Below, in pieces: positions 39,112-47,304 of a stretch of 64,000 bases of DNA. Origin of the DNA: Lysobacter defluvii IMMIB APB-9 = DSM 18482 (GTDB taxonomy: Bacteria; Pseudomonadota; Gammaproteobacteria; Xanthomonadales; Xanthomonadaceae); the NCBI RefSeq assembly GCF_000423325.1, contig NZ_AUHT01000008.1, forward strand, positions 62,001 to 126,000. Reading direction: 5' to 3'. The notes beneath the pieces are model-generated. The model did not search any database. It saw only the letters and a list, made by a program, of their open reading frames with translations, and was not told where the DNA came from. Position 1 is the first letter of the stretch; every line of letters begins with the position of its first letter. The translations under genes were made by a program, and so were the position numbers.

Positions 39112-40353
39112 GTGCGGCCGGTAAGCGCGGAAGAGGTCGAGATCGGGAAACCGCTGCCGTGGTCGGTGTACGACCGCGGCGGCAAGCTCCTGTTCGCGCA
39201 GGGCATGGTGGTCGCGGGCGAGGCGCACCGCGCCATCGTGCTCGAGCGCGGAATGGTGGTGCCGGAGTCGGCCAGCAGCGGCGGCCAGATGGCGCCGTCG
39301 ATGGAGGAACTGCTTGGCACGCCCGCCAGCGCGACCGGCGAGGGCGCCGGCGACCCCGACGAAGCCGAAGGGGACGATGACGCGGAGCCAGCCGCGGAGG
39401 CGCAGCCTGCCCCCGAGCCGCCCGCCGAACCCCTTCCACCGGTATTCGCCACCCTGCAGCGCATGCGGGTCGAGCTCGAGCGACTGCATACGGCGATCGC
39501 CGAGTGCCGGGGCGAGGACCTCGCGTTGCAGGTGCTGGACATGGCGATCCGCCTGCGCGCGCTGGTGGCACGCGACGCCGACGCGGCGCTGGCGGCGATG
39601 CAGCTGGAGGTGGCCGAGGACGACGGCCACAGCGCACGCCTGCTCCACGCCGCCGCCCTGTGCCAGGTCATGGTGCAGGCACTGGAGTGGGACGAGGACG
39701 AGTCGCTGTCGCTGCTCGCCGCGGCGCTGACCTTCGACGTGGCGCTGGCGCCGATGTCGGCCGCGCTCAACCGCCAGGAATCGGCACTCACGCCGGACCA
39801 GCGGGCGATCGTCGACGCACACGCGCAGTTGGGGGTGGAGCTGCTGCAGGTCGCCGGAGTGGACGACCCGGTCTGGCTGGAGGCGATCGCCAACCACCAT
39901 GAGCGCCTGGATGGCAGCGGTTACCCGCGTGGCCTGCAGGGCAACGAGATCTGCCGCGGCGCGCGGCTGCTGGCGATCGTCGACATCTACTCCGCGATGG
40001 TGCGGCCCCGGGCGTGGCGCGAAGCGGTGCATGCCCGCCACGCCCTGCGCAGCCTGTTCCTGGAGCGTGGGCGGCTGGTGGACGAGACGCTGGCAACGCG
40101 GCTGGTGCGCGAGATCGGCGTGTTTCCGCCCGGGACCCCGGTGCAGCTGGCCAACGGCGAGGTCGGCGTGGTCTGGCGCCGCGGGAGCAATGCCACCCAC
40201 CCGGTGGTCGCACGCCTGGTGAACGCGAACGGCACCCTCGCCGCCATCGCGACCCGGCGCGACACGTCGCTGGAGGGGTTCGCCATCACCGGCGCGGTGC
40301 CGCCGCAGAAGTACCAGCTGCTCGTCGCCGGCGCCGGCCGGCTGTGGGAATAG
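39112..40353 (+). CDS. HD-GYP domain protein with degenerate HD site
   Basis: 413 residues from GTG 39112, preceded by AGGAGG. An N-terminal region (1-60) of the type seen before HD-GYP domains (PVSAEEVEIGKPLPWSVYDRGGKLLF) leads to an Ala/Glu/Pro linker (70-110) and then the HD-GYP region (about 120-320). The GYP part is intact (HHERLDGSGYPRGL, starting at His262), but the canonical LLHDIGK is replaced by AALTFDVAL. Metal-dependent c-di-GMP hydrolysis is therefore doubtful. A C-terminal segment (about 340-413) has LANGEVGVVWRRGSNATHPVV, as in other DUF3391-type HD-GYP proteins. Confidence 0.85.
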   Translation: MRPVSAEEVEIGKPLPWSVYDRGGKLLFAQGMVVAGEAHRAIVLERGMVVPESASSGGQMAPSMEELLGTPASATGEGAGDPDEAEGDDDAEPAAEAQPAPEPPAEPLPPVFATLQRMRVELERLHTAIAECRGEDLALQVLDMAIRLRALVARDADAALAAMQLEVAEDDGHSARLLHAAALCQVMVQALEWDEDESLSLLAAALTFDVALAPMSAALNRQESALTPDQRAIVDAHAQLGVELLQVAGVDDPVWLEAIANHHERLDGSGYPRGLQGNEICRGARLLAIVDIYSAMVRPRAWREAVHARHALRSLFLERGRLVDETLATRLVREIGVFPPGTPVQLANGEVGVVWRRGSNATHPVVARLVNANGTLAAIATRRDTSLEGFAITGAVPPQKYQLLVAGAGRLWE

Positions 40354-40381
40354 CCGCCGCGCCCGGGGCACGGCAGGCCGG

Positions 40382-40669
40382 CTACTCGCCGGCGTCCACG
40401 TGGCCCTCGGTATCCGGCGCCGGGGTGAGGTAGTACGGCTCCACCGTTCCCTTCACCTTCATGGTCATCGGCTGCCCCCGGCGGTCCAGCGCCCGCCCTG
40501 CCGCCACCCGCACCCAGCCTTCGCTGACGCAGTACTCCTCGACGTTGGTGCGTTCCTGCCCGTTGAAGCGGATCCCGATCCCGCGGGCGAGGAGCTCCGG
40601 GTGGTGGTGCGGGCTGCGTGGGTCGTTGGACAGGCGGTCGGGCGGGGTGTCGTTCGGGGTGTCGGTCAT
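40382..40669 (-). CDS. DUF3297 family protein
   Basis: 95 residues from ATG 40669. The sequence DRLSNDPRSPHHHPELLARGIGIRFNG followed by VEEYCVSEGWVRV and VKGTVEPYY is the DUF3297 pattern, a small conserved proteobacterial family of unknown function. It is convergent with the HD-GYP gene (28-bp gap) and divergent from the cold-shock gene. Confidence 0.8.
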   Translation of the reverse strand: MTDTPNDTPPDRLSNDPRSPHHHPELLARGIGIRFNGQERTNVEEYCVSEGWVRVAAGRALDRRGQPMTMKVKGTVEPYYLTPAPDTEGHVDAGE

Positions 40670-40725
40670 GGCGGTCGGGTTGCTCGTTTTTCATGAACGG
40701 AGGACTGGCGCCCTGACCCGGGCAC

Positions 40726-40754
40726 TTGCGGCAGGGTCCGGCGCACCCTATTGT
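40726..40754 (+). promoter_or_regulatory. Sigma-70-type promoter of the cold-shock gene
   Basis: TTGCGG (40726-40731), 17-bp spacer, TATTGT (40749-40754). The predicted transcript starts near 40761, leaving an untranslated leader of about 146 nt before the ATG. Confidence 0.55.
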
Positions 40755-40760
40755 GCAGGT

Positions 40761-40906
40761 CGCTGCTTGCCAGGGTCACCGTGAACCGTGGCCCGATGCC
40801 GCAGATCCCACGATCCGCATCATCGTTGCACCTCGCTTGTTCCTTGCAACCAGCACCACCGCCGCACCAATGCGGCATTCGACACCCGTTACAAGGATCA
40901 AGAAAG
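40761..40906 (+). promoter_or_regulatory. Long 5' untranslated leader of the cold-shock gene
   Basis: About 146 nt without an open frame leading to the start codon, with AAGGATCAAGAAAG just before it. E. coli cspA mRNA has a 5' leader of similar length that refolds at low temperature. A comparable thermosensor role here is inferred from length and gene identity only. Confidence 0.4.
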
Positions 40907-41116
40907 ATGTCCAATCGCGAAACCGGAACCGTCAAGTGGTTCAACGATGCCAAGGGCTTTGGCTTCATCAGCCGTGAGAACGGCGAGGACGTGTTCGTCC
41001 ACTTCCGCGCCATCCAGGGCACCGGCTTCAAGTCGCTGCAGGAAGGCCAGAAGGTCAGCTTCACCGTGACCCAGGGCCAGAAGGGCCTGCAGGCCGACGC
41101 CGTCGAAGCGATGTAA
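40907..41116 (+). CDS. Cold-shock protein (CspA family)
   Basis: 69 residues, ATG 40907. The single cold-shock domain carries RNP1 KGFGFI and RNP2 DVFVHF, and ends LQADAVEAM. It binds single-stranded RNA/DNA as a chaperone. Xanthomonads have several csp paralogues, so I do not assign a letter. A symmetric terminator follows. Confidence 0.95.
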   Translation: MSNRETGTVKWFNDAKGFGFISRENGEDVFVHFRAIQGTGFKSLQEGQKVSFTVTQGQKGLQADAVEAM

Positions 41117-41156
41117 GACGCCTTCGCCGCGCCGCCTGGCGGCGCCCGAAGACAGG

Positions 41157-41181
41157 AAAACCCGGCTCCGGCCGGGTTTTT
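41157..41181. terminator. Bidirectional terminator between csp and the DUF3247 gene
   Basis: AAAACCCGGC (41157-41166), loop TCCG, GCCGGGTTTT (41171-41180) plus one more T. The A/T tails on both sides allow termination of both convergent genes. Confidence 0.9.
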
Positions 41182-41209
41182 CCGTTTCCGCCACCCGTTT
41201 TCCGCCGGG

Positions 41210-41506
41210 TCAGGGCGGGTCCAGGCGCTCGATCCGGACGATCTGGTCGAGCCAGAACTCGCGCTGGGTGGCGCCGACCGGGTCCATCGCCGGGTCCACC
41301 AGGCGGACGGTTGCGTTGGTTCCCTCCTCCCCGTCGGGGCCGAAGAACACCTGCGCCTGCGGCCGGGCGCTGACCGTGCCTTGCTGCACGTCGCCGTCCC
41401 GCAGCGTCAATCGGACGAACGCGCCCTCGCACAGCTCCCGGATCTGCCCGCGCAGGTGCTCGATGTCCTCGGGGCGGGTGAACACGCGCTCGGCGGTGGG
41501 GTTCAT
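41210..41506 (-). CDS. DUF3247 family protein
   Basis: 98 residues from ATG 41506 with GAGGAAT upstream. The Sm-like segment FVRLTLRDGDVQQGTVSARPQAQVFFG and EFWLDQIVRIERLDPP match DUF3247, which from memory is nearly restricted to Xanthomonadaceae and has an Sm-like structure. Function unknown. This supports the taxonomic call for the window. Confidence 0.7.
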   Translation of the reverse strand: MNPTAERVFTRPEDIEHLRGQIRELCEGAFVRLTLRDGDVQQGTVSARPQAQVFFGPDGEEGTNATVRLVDPAMDPVGATQREFWLDQIVRIERLDPP

Positions 41507-41634
41507 GGAGATTCCTCGTGATCGGGCCTGCCACCGATGCTCCCGCGGAGGGCGGCAACCGGCGGTGAAAGGTTCGACGCGCGCGTCACGCGGGGCTTCC
41601 AATACTGGATCGCCCGCACGGCGCAGGAGCTTCC

Positions 41635-42621
41635 ATGGCCCGCCCCATCTGGTCCGGCACCCTCACCTTCGGGCTGCTCAACATCCCCGTGTCGCTGATG
41701 GCCGGCGAGCGCAAGACCGACATCTCCTTCCGGATGCTGGACTCGCGCAACAAGCGGCCGATCCGCTACGAGCGGGTCAATTCGGAGACCGGCGAGGAGG
41801 TGGCCTGGAAGGACATCGTCAAGGCCTTCGAGTACGACAAGGGCAGCTACGTCGTGCTCGAGCCGGACGACATCAAGTCCGCCGCCCCGGAGAGCCACGA
41901 CGCGATCGAGGTCGAGGCGTTCGTCGACGTGGAGGAGATCGGCCCGCAGTACTTCGAGAAGCCGTACGTGCTGGTGCCGGCCAAGAAGGCCGAGAAGGGC
42001 TATGTCCTGCTGCGCGAGGCGCTCGAGCGCACCGGCAGGATCGGCATCGCCCGGGTGGTCATCCGCACCCGCGAGCACCTGTGCGCGGTGATGCCGCAGG
42101 GGAGCGCGCTGATGCTGATGATGATGCGCTACCCGCAGGAACTGGTGGACGTGGGCGAGTACCGGCTTCCGGAGGGCGAGAGCCGTGACTACCGGATCAC
42201 CGAGAAGGAACTAGAGTTCTCGGAGCAGCTGATCCAGACCATGACCGGGGAGTGGACGCCGGAGGACTACCGCGACGAGTTCCGCGAACGCCTGCAGGAC
42301 GTGATCAGCAAGCGCATGAAGGAAAGCGGGGTAGTGTCCGCCGCCGAGCAGGAGCCGGAGGTGCACGACCACGCGGCGACCAACGTCGTCGACTTCATGG
42401 AGCTGCTGCAGCAGAGCATCAGCAAGAAGCAGCGCACGCCGGCGAAGAAGCAGGCGGACGCGAAATCCGGCGATGGTGACGGCGGGAAGGCAAAGCCGGC
42501 GGCGAAGAAGCCTGCGAAGAAGGCGGCGAAGAAGAGCGCGAAGAAGACCGCCGCCAAGTCGGCGGGCAAGGCGGCCAAGTCCGCGACCAAGAAGAAGGCC
42601 GCCAGGAAGAAGGCGGCCTGA
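41635..42621 (+). CDS. ku: Ku protein for non-homologous end joining
   Basis: 328 residues, ATG 41635. The Ku core begins RPIWSGTLTFGLLNIPVSL and includes KRPIRYERVN, KGSYVVLEPDDI and RIGIARVVIRTREHLCAV. Residues about 265-328 are a Lys/Ala-rich basic tail (repeated KKPAKKAAKKSAKK type), longer than in minimal Ku and likely DNA-binding. The homodimer caps DNA ends and recruits LigD. The next gene, 3 bp on, encodes a LigD polymerase domain, so the two form an end-joining operon. Confidence 0.95.
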   Translation: MARPIWSGTLTFGLLNIPVSLMAGERKTDISFRMLDSRNKRPIRYERVNSETGEEVAWKDIVKAFEYDKGSYVVLEPDDIKSAAPESHDAIEVEAFVDVEEIGPQYFEKPYVLVPAKKAEKGYVLLREALERTGRIGIARVVIRTREHLCAVMPQGSALMLMMMRYPQELVDVGEYRLPEGESRDYRITEKELEFSEQLIQTMTGEWTPEDYRDEFRERLQDVISKRMKESGVVSAAEQEPEVHDHAATNVVDFMELLQQSISKKQRTPAKKQADAKSGDGDGGKAKPAAKKPAKKAAKKSAKKTAAKSAGKAAKSATKKKAARKKAA

Positions 42622-42624
42622 CCC

Positions 42625-43503
42625 GTGCCCGCGCGCGCCAGGCTCACCAGCCCGGACAAGCTGGTCTATCCGGGCAAGGGGATCACCAAGCAGCAGGTGG
42701 CGGACTACTACCGCGCGATCGCCGGCCGGCTGCTGCCGGAGGTGGCCCGGCGGCCGCTGTCGATGCTGCGCTGCCCGGACGGCGTGGCGGGTACCTGCTT
42801 CTTCCAGAAACACCACGCCGACGCCCTGGGCGGGGCGGTGCACGCGGTGCCGATCCGCGAGAAGGACGGCGGGTCGGAGGACTACGTCTACATCGAGGAC
42901 GTCGACGGCCTGCTGGACCTGGTCCAGATGAACGTGCTGGAGCTCCACCCGTGGGGCTCGCGCATCGACGACATCGAGCGCCCGGACCGGCTGGTCTTCG
43001 ACCTGGACCCGGGGGAGGGCGTGGACTGGAACGCCATCAAGGCTGCCGCCCGTGAGGTGCGCGACCGGCTGGGCGAAGCGGGTCTGGAGAGCTTCCTGCG
43101 CCTGTCCGGTGGCAAGGGGTTGCACGTGGTCGTGCCGATCGCGCCGGGTCCGGACTGGGCGACCGCGAAAGCGTTCTGCGAGGCGTTCGCCCATGCGCTG
43201 GCGCAGCGCGCGCCCGACCGCTACGTGGCGACCGCCTCCAAGGCGAAGCGCAAGGGCGTGGTCTTCATCGACTGGCTGCGCAACGGACGCGGTGCGACCA
43301 GCGTCGCGAGCTGGTCACTGCGGGCGCGCGAGGCGGCGGGCGTGGCCGTGCCCCTGCGCTGGGACGAGCTGGGGCGGGCGAAGTCCGGTTCGGACTATGA
43401 CCTGCCGCGCGCACTGCGCCGCGCCGCGAGCCTGAAGCGGGACCCATGGGAGGGCTTGGAGGAGGCCGGCCGGCAGCAGCTGCCGGGCCTGGACGCCGGC
43501 TAG
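42625..43503 (+). CDS. Stand-alone LigD-type primase-polymerase domain
   Basis: 292 residues from GTG 42625, starting 3 bp after the Ku stop. All conserved PolDom blocks are present: LVYPGKGITKQQVADYYR, MLRCPDG with FFQKH, the catalytic DLDPGEGVDW, SGGKGLHVVVPI and VFIDWLRNGRGATSVASW. The protein ends after this domain; there is no ATP-dependent ligase and no 3'-phosphoesterase domain. In LigD this module adds (ribo)nucleotides at broken ends. Ligation would need another enzyme from elsewhere in the genome. Confidence 0.9.
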   Translation: MPARARLTSPDKLVYPGKGITKQQVADYYRAIAGRLLPEVARRPLSMLRCPDGVAGTCFFQKHHADALGGAVHAVPIREKDGGSEDYVYIEDVDGLLDLVQMNVLELHPWGSRIDDIERPDRLVFDLDPGEGVDWNAIKAAAREVRDRLGEAGLESFLRLSGGKGLHVVVPIAPGPDWATAKAFCEAFAHALAQRAPDRYVATASKAKRKGVVFIDWLRNGRGATSVASWSLRAREAAGVAVPLRWDELGRAKSGSDYDLPRALRRAASLKRDPWEGLEEAGRQQLPGLDAG

Positions 43504-43531
43504 ACCGCCGAACGCGGCCGGCGGACACGAA

Positions 43532-43553
43532 GAAGGCGCCCGGAGGCGCCTTC
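43532..43553. terminator. Hairpin between the polymerase-domain gene and a convergent small gene
   Basis: GAAGGCGCC (43532-43540), loop CGGA, GGCGCCTTC (43545-43553). There is no long T-run, but its position between two convergent stops suggests bidirectional termination. Confidence 0.65.
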
Positions 43554-43575
43554 TCCTGGAAGGGTCAAGGGGAGA

Positions 43576-43755
43576 CTACTCCTCCTCCTCTTCCTCCATG
43601 CCGCGGCCCATCTGGCTCCGGCCGGAGTGCTGGCCGTGGTCCTGGCCCACGTTCTGCCGGCCCTGCTCGTACTGGCCGCGGGTCTGGCGGCCCTGCTGCT
43701 GGCCCTCGCCGAACTGGCCCTGGTCCTGGTCCTGACGGTTTCGATTGTTCGCCAT
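43576..43755 (-). CDS. Gln/Gly-rich 59-residue protein with poly-Glu tail
   Basis: ATG 43755 preceded by GAGGAGGAAC. The 59 residues are almost entirely Gln, Gly, Arg, Asn and Asp, with repeated QGR/QGQ units (EGQQQGRQTRGQYEQ), and end in six glutamates. It is disordered and of unknown function. Similar small Gln-rich proteins occur near stress genes in this group (from memory). Confidence 0.62.
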   Translation of the reverse strand: MANNRNRQDQDQGQFGEGQQQGRQTRGQYEQGRQNVGQDHGQHSGRSQMGRGMEEEEEE

Positions 43756-43963
43756 GTCGTTCCTCCTCGGATGGTTCCGTGTGGAGCGCGCTCGGGTGCA
43801 TTGCCTTCGCGTCGCAGGCACAGGTTCCCGCAGCGCGCGTAAGAGGTGCGCGAAATCGGAGTAAAGCCGTTTCCGCCCGACTGAACCGCTCAGCCCGGCT
43901 TCACGGTGCGGCGTCGCTCCGGCAGGGAGCATTCCCGTGGACCCTCGACCCGGAACCATCCGC

Positions 43964-44995
43964 ATGCCTGCACTCCGCCCTTCCACCCTCGCCACCTGCC
44001 TTGTCCTCCTGCTCCCGTTTGCCGCGGGGCACGTCCATGCGGCCTCACAGGAGTCAGGTGAACAGCCGACCGAGGCGCAGGACCAAGCCACCAGCGGGCA
44101 GGATTTCGCCGCCGTCGTGAACGGCTGGGACGAGGCCGGCACCGTGGACGCCGATGCGCCGGCGGCGGCGATCCTGCGCGCACAGGTGCTGCTGGAGCGC
44201 GCGCGCTTCTCGCCCGGCGAGATCGACGGCGGCTGGGGCGGCAACACCGCGCGTGCGATCGAGGGCTTCCAGCAGCGCCACGGACTGGAGGTCACCGGCG
44301 TGGTCGACGCCCCCACCCGGGAAAAGCTGGGCCTCGACACCGCCGCGCCGCTGCTGGCCTACACGCTCACGGCGGCCGACGTGGAAGGCCCGTTCGTGGA
44401 CATCCCCGAAGACATGGAGGCGAAGGCCGGCCTGGACCGGCTCGGCTACTCCTCCGCCCTGGAGGCGCTTGGGGAGAAGTTCCACGCCAGTCCCGACCTG
44501 CTGCGCCGCCTCAACCCCGACGCGGAACTGGAGGCGGGCGCGCGCTGGTGGGTCCCCAACGTCGTGGACGTGGAGCTGCCCAAGGGCGAGAAGATCGTGG
44601 TCGACAGGTCCGACTCCGTGGTGCGGCTGCTCGATGGCGACGGGACCGTGCTGGGCCAGTGGCCGGCGACGATGGGCAGCGAGCACGACCCGCTGCCGAT
44701 CGGCGAGTGGACGGTCGATGCGGTCGCCGAGGACCCGGTCTTCTACTACAACCCCGACCTGTTCTGGGACGCCGACCCGGAGCATGCCAAGGCGGAGATC
44801 GCGCCCGGTCCGAACAGCCCGGTGGGCACGGTGTGGATCGACCTGTCCAAGGAGCACTACGGCATCCACGGCACGCCCGAGCCGGCGAACGTGGGGAAGA
44901 CCGCCTCGCACGGCTGCATCCGCATGACCAACTGGAGCGCGCTGGCGCTCGCCCGGGCGATCTCACCGGGCACGGTCGTGGTGCTGCAGGAGTAG
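43964..44995 (+). CDS. Secreted L,D-transpeptidase with peptidoglycan-binding domain
   Basis: 343 residues from ATG 43964; a GTG nine codons upstream (43937) is possible. Signal peptide: TLATCLVLLLPFAAGHVHA. Residues about 60-110 are a PG_binding_1 domain (AAILRAQVLLERARFSPGEIDGGWGGNT). A middle LysM-like region leads to the YkuD domain with HGTPEPANVGKTASHGCIRM, which holds the catalytic His and Cys. It makes 3-3 peptidoglycan cross-links or anchors lipoproteins. The next gene, 3 bp on, is an M23 peptidase. Confidence 0.92.
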   Translation: MPALRPSTLATCLVLLLPFAAGHVHAASQESGEQPTEAQDQATSGQDFAAVVNGWDEAGTVDADAPAAAILRAQVLLERARFSPGEIDGGWGGNTARAIEGFQQRHGLEVTGVVDAPTREKLGLDTAAPLLAYTLTAADVEGPFVDIPEDMEAKAGLDRLGYSSALEALGEKFHASPDLLRRLNPDAELEAGARWWVPNVVDVELPKGEKIVVDRSDSVVRLLDGDGTVLGQWPATMGSEHDPLPIGEWTVDAVAEDPVFYYNPDLFWDADPEHAKAEIAPGPNSPVGTVWIDLSKEHYGIHGTPEPANVGKTASHGCIRMTNWSALALARAISPGTVVVLQE

Positions 44996-44998
44996 GCG

Positions 44999-45796
44999 GT
45001 GGGGCGCGGCGGACGGGTCTTCGCCGGCGTGCTGCTGTTCGCAGCCGGCGTACTGGTGGGGGCCAATGCGGTCTACTTCTGGATGACCCGCGACCGGCCG
45101 GACGCGGCCGCGGCGCTGGTGTTCGAACGCGAGCAGGCGCAGCACGGCGAGGCTTCCCTCCCTCGGGGTGCGGGCACGGGGGCAGGCGGCACCGTGGACC
45201 CGGCCGCGACAGCGGGCCGCCCGGAACCGGGGGAGGCCGACGCCTATACGGAGCCCGGCGTGCCCGCCGAACCCGGTTCCGGCACTGCGCCACCGCCGCG
45301 TGCAGGAGCCGCGGACGTACGCGGCTCGGTGTCGCCCCCGGCAACCGGGCGCGCCACCCCCAACACGGCCGGCCTCATCGTCCCGGTCCAGGGCGTTGCC
45401 CCCGACGCCCTTGAGGACACCTTCCGCGACGCCCGCGGGGACGACCGCAGCCACGAAGCGCTCGACATCATGGCGCCGCGCGGCACGCCGGTCCTCGCGG
45501 TCGCCGACGGCCACATCGAGAAGCTGTTCGACAGCAAGCCCGGCGGGCTGACGATCTACCAGTTCGATCCCGCCGGCCGCCACGCCTACTACTACGCCCA
45601 CCTGGACCGCTACGCGCCGGGGCTGGAGGAGGGGGACGCGGTGGAGCAGGGGCAGGTGATCGGCTACGTCGGGAGCACCGGGAATGCCAGCGACGACGCC
45701 CCGCACCTGCACTTCGCGATCTTCGAACTGGGGCCCGAGAAGCGCTGGTGGGAGGGCACCGCCGTCAATCCATACCCGCTGCTCGCCGGCCGTTAG
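44999..45796 (+). CDS. M23 (LytM) family peptidase, membrane anchored
   Basis: 265 residues from GTG 44999. One N-terminal membrane segment ([21 protein letters not shown]) and a long Pro/Ala/Gly linker (35-125) precede the LytM domain. Zn ligands are visible in [17 protein letters not shown] (His, Asp) and HLHFAIFEL (HxH). It cleaves or regulates cleavage of peptidoglycan cross-bridges. Cotranscribed with the L,D-transpeptidase, pairing a cross-linker with a hydrolase. Confidence 0.92.
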   Translation: MGRGGRVFAGVLLFAAGVLVGANAVYFWMTRDRPDAAAALVFEREQAQHGEASLPRGAGTGAGGTVDPAATAGRPEPGEADAYTEPGVPAEPGSGTAPPPRAGAADVRGSVSPPATGRATPNTAGLIVPVQGVAPDALEDTFRDARGDDRSHEALDIMAPRGTPVLAVADGHIEKLFDSKPGGLTIYQFDPAGRHAYYYAHLDRYAPGLEEGDAVEQGQVIGYVGSTGNASDDAPHLHFAIFELGPEKRWWEGTAVNPYPLLAGR

Positions 45797-45848
45797 CCGC
45801 GGCTGCGACCGCGACCCGGCGAGGGACGCGACCGCCATGGCGCCGTCC

Positions 45849-46550
45849 TCAATCCAGCAGCGGCTCCAGCGCGGCCCACACGTGGTCACGCAGCCGTGGC
45901 TGCACCTCGGCCACCGGATGCAGGTTGTCGGACTGGTAGGCGTCGGCGTCCAGCGCGATCGGCTCCAGCAGGAACGGCAGCAGGGCCACGTCGAAGCGTT
46001 CGGCCAGTACGGTGTAGTTCCCGGCGAAGGCCCGGGTGTACTCCGCGCCGAGGTTGGGCGGCATCTGCATGCCCACCAGCAGCACCCGCGCCCCGGCGCC
46101 ATGCGCGGCGCCGATCATGTACGCCAGGTTGGCCGCGGTCTGTTGCGTGGGCAGGCCGCGCAGCCCGTCGTTGGCGCCCAGGGCGATCACCACGACCTCC
46201 GGCCGGTGCCGTGCCAGCGCGTCGACGATCCGCGATCGACCCCCCGCGGTGGTCTCGCCGCTGATGCTGGCATTCACCACGTCCCAGCGCGGCTGGCGCG
46301 CGGCGAGGCGTTCGGCCATCAGCGCGACCCAGCCGTCGGCGGCCGCCATTCCGTACGCGGCCGACAGCGAGTCGCCCATCACCAGTACCGTCGGGGCGCC
46401 GTCGCCCGGTGTGCGATCCTGCGCGGCCGCCAGCCGCGGCCAGGCCAGCAACAGGGCCAGCATCAAGCCAATGGCACATTGTGCCGCCAGCGCCGGGCCG
46501 GCAACCCTGTTGGCGGCACGAGCGCCGCCGGTGCGACTGCGTTGCTGCAT
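45849..46550 (-). CDS. tesA: Arylesterase/lysophospholipase TesA-like SGNH hydrolase
   Basis: 233 residues from ATG 46550, with AGGAAGG upstream. The signal peptide is long (hydrophobic core AIGLMLALLLAWPRLAAAQD). Block I GDSLSAAYGM with nucleophile Ser61, block III LGANDGLRG, and block V DNLHPV. Equivalent to E. coli TesA, a periplasmic thioesterase/lysophospholipase. It is divergent from the ybbA-type gene with only 25 bp between start codons, the arrangement also seen in E. coli. Confidence 0.9.
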   Translation of the reverse strand: MQQRSRTGGARAANRVAGPALAAQCAIGLMLALLLAWPRLAAAQDRTPGDGAPTVLVMGDSLSAAYGMAAADGWVALMAERLAARQPRWDVVNASISGETTAGGRSRIVDALARHRPEVVVIALGANDGLRGLPTQQTAANLAYMIGAAHGAGARVLLVGMQMPPNLGAEYTRAFAGNYTVLAERFDVALLPFLLEPIALDADAYQSDNLHPVAEVQPRLRDHVWAALEPLLD

Positions 46551-46575
46551 CACCTTCCTCCATACAAGCCTCGCA

Positions 46576-47304
46576 ATGATGACCGATCCCGCTGCTTCCT
46601 CCCTGTCCACGCCCGCGGCCGCCGCCCCGATGCTGGAGGTCGACTCCCTGGGCAAGCAGGTGCAGTTGCCCGGCGGGCCGCTCACCATCCTGGAGGACGT
46701 GCACTTCGCCATCGGGCGCGGGGAGACGGTGGCGATCGTCGGCGCGTCCGGTTCCGGCAAGAGCACGCTGTTGTCGCTGATGGCCGGGCTGGACGTGCCG
46801 AGCAGCGGCCGGGTGCTGCTCGACGGGCGCGAGCTCTCCTCGCTGGACGAGGACGGCCGGGCGCGGGTGCGCGGGGAAAAGGTCGGCTTCGTGTTCCAGA
46901 ACTTCCAGCTGCTGCCGTCGCTGACCGCGCTGGAGAACGTGATGCTGCCGCTGGAGCTGCGCGGTGACCGCGAGGTCGAGGAACCGGCGCGGCGCATTCT
47001 GGGCGAGGTCGGGCTGGGCCAGCGGCTCGGCCACTATCCGCGCCAGCTGTCCGGGGGGGAGCAGCAACGGGTCGCCCTCGCGCGCGCGTTCGTGACCGCG
47101 CCGGCCCTGCTGTTCGCCGACGAGCCGACCGGCAACCTCGACAGCCACACCGGCGAGGCCATCATCGAGCTGCTGTTCCAGCTCAACGCCGACGCCGGCA
47201 CGACCCTGGTGCTGGTCACGCACGACGAGCACCTGGCAGCGCGCTGCCATCACCGGCTGCGGCTGGACGCAGGCCGGCTGGTCGAAGACGGCGTCGCGGC
47301 ATGA
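46576..47304 (+). CDS. YbbA-type ABC transporter ATPase
   Basis: 242 residues; two adjacent ATGs (46576, 46579). Walker A GASGSGKST, Q-loop FQNFQLLPSLT, signature LSGGEQQRVALARA, Walker B LLFADEPTGNLDSHT, switch VTHDEHLA. Belongs to the LolD/MacB class. It overlaps the FtsX-type permease by 4 bp and is divergent from tesA, so it corresponds to the conserved tesA-ybbA-ybbP locus. The substrate is not established. Confidence 0.92.
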   Translation: MMTDPAASSLSTPAAAAPMLEVDSLGKQVQLPGGPLTILEDVHFAIGRGETVAIVGASGSGKSTLLSLMAGLDVPSSGRVLLDGRELSSLDEDGRARVRGEKVGFVFQNFQLLPSLTALENVMLPLELRGDREVEEPARRILGEVGLGQRLGHYPRQLSGGEQQRVALARAFVTAPALLFADEPTGNLDSHTGEAIIELLFQLNADAGTTLVLVTHDEHLAARCHHRLRLDAGRLVEDGVAA

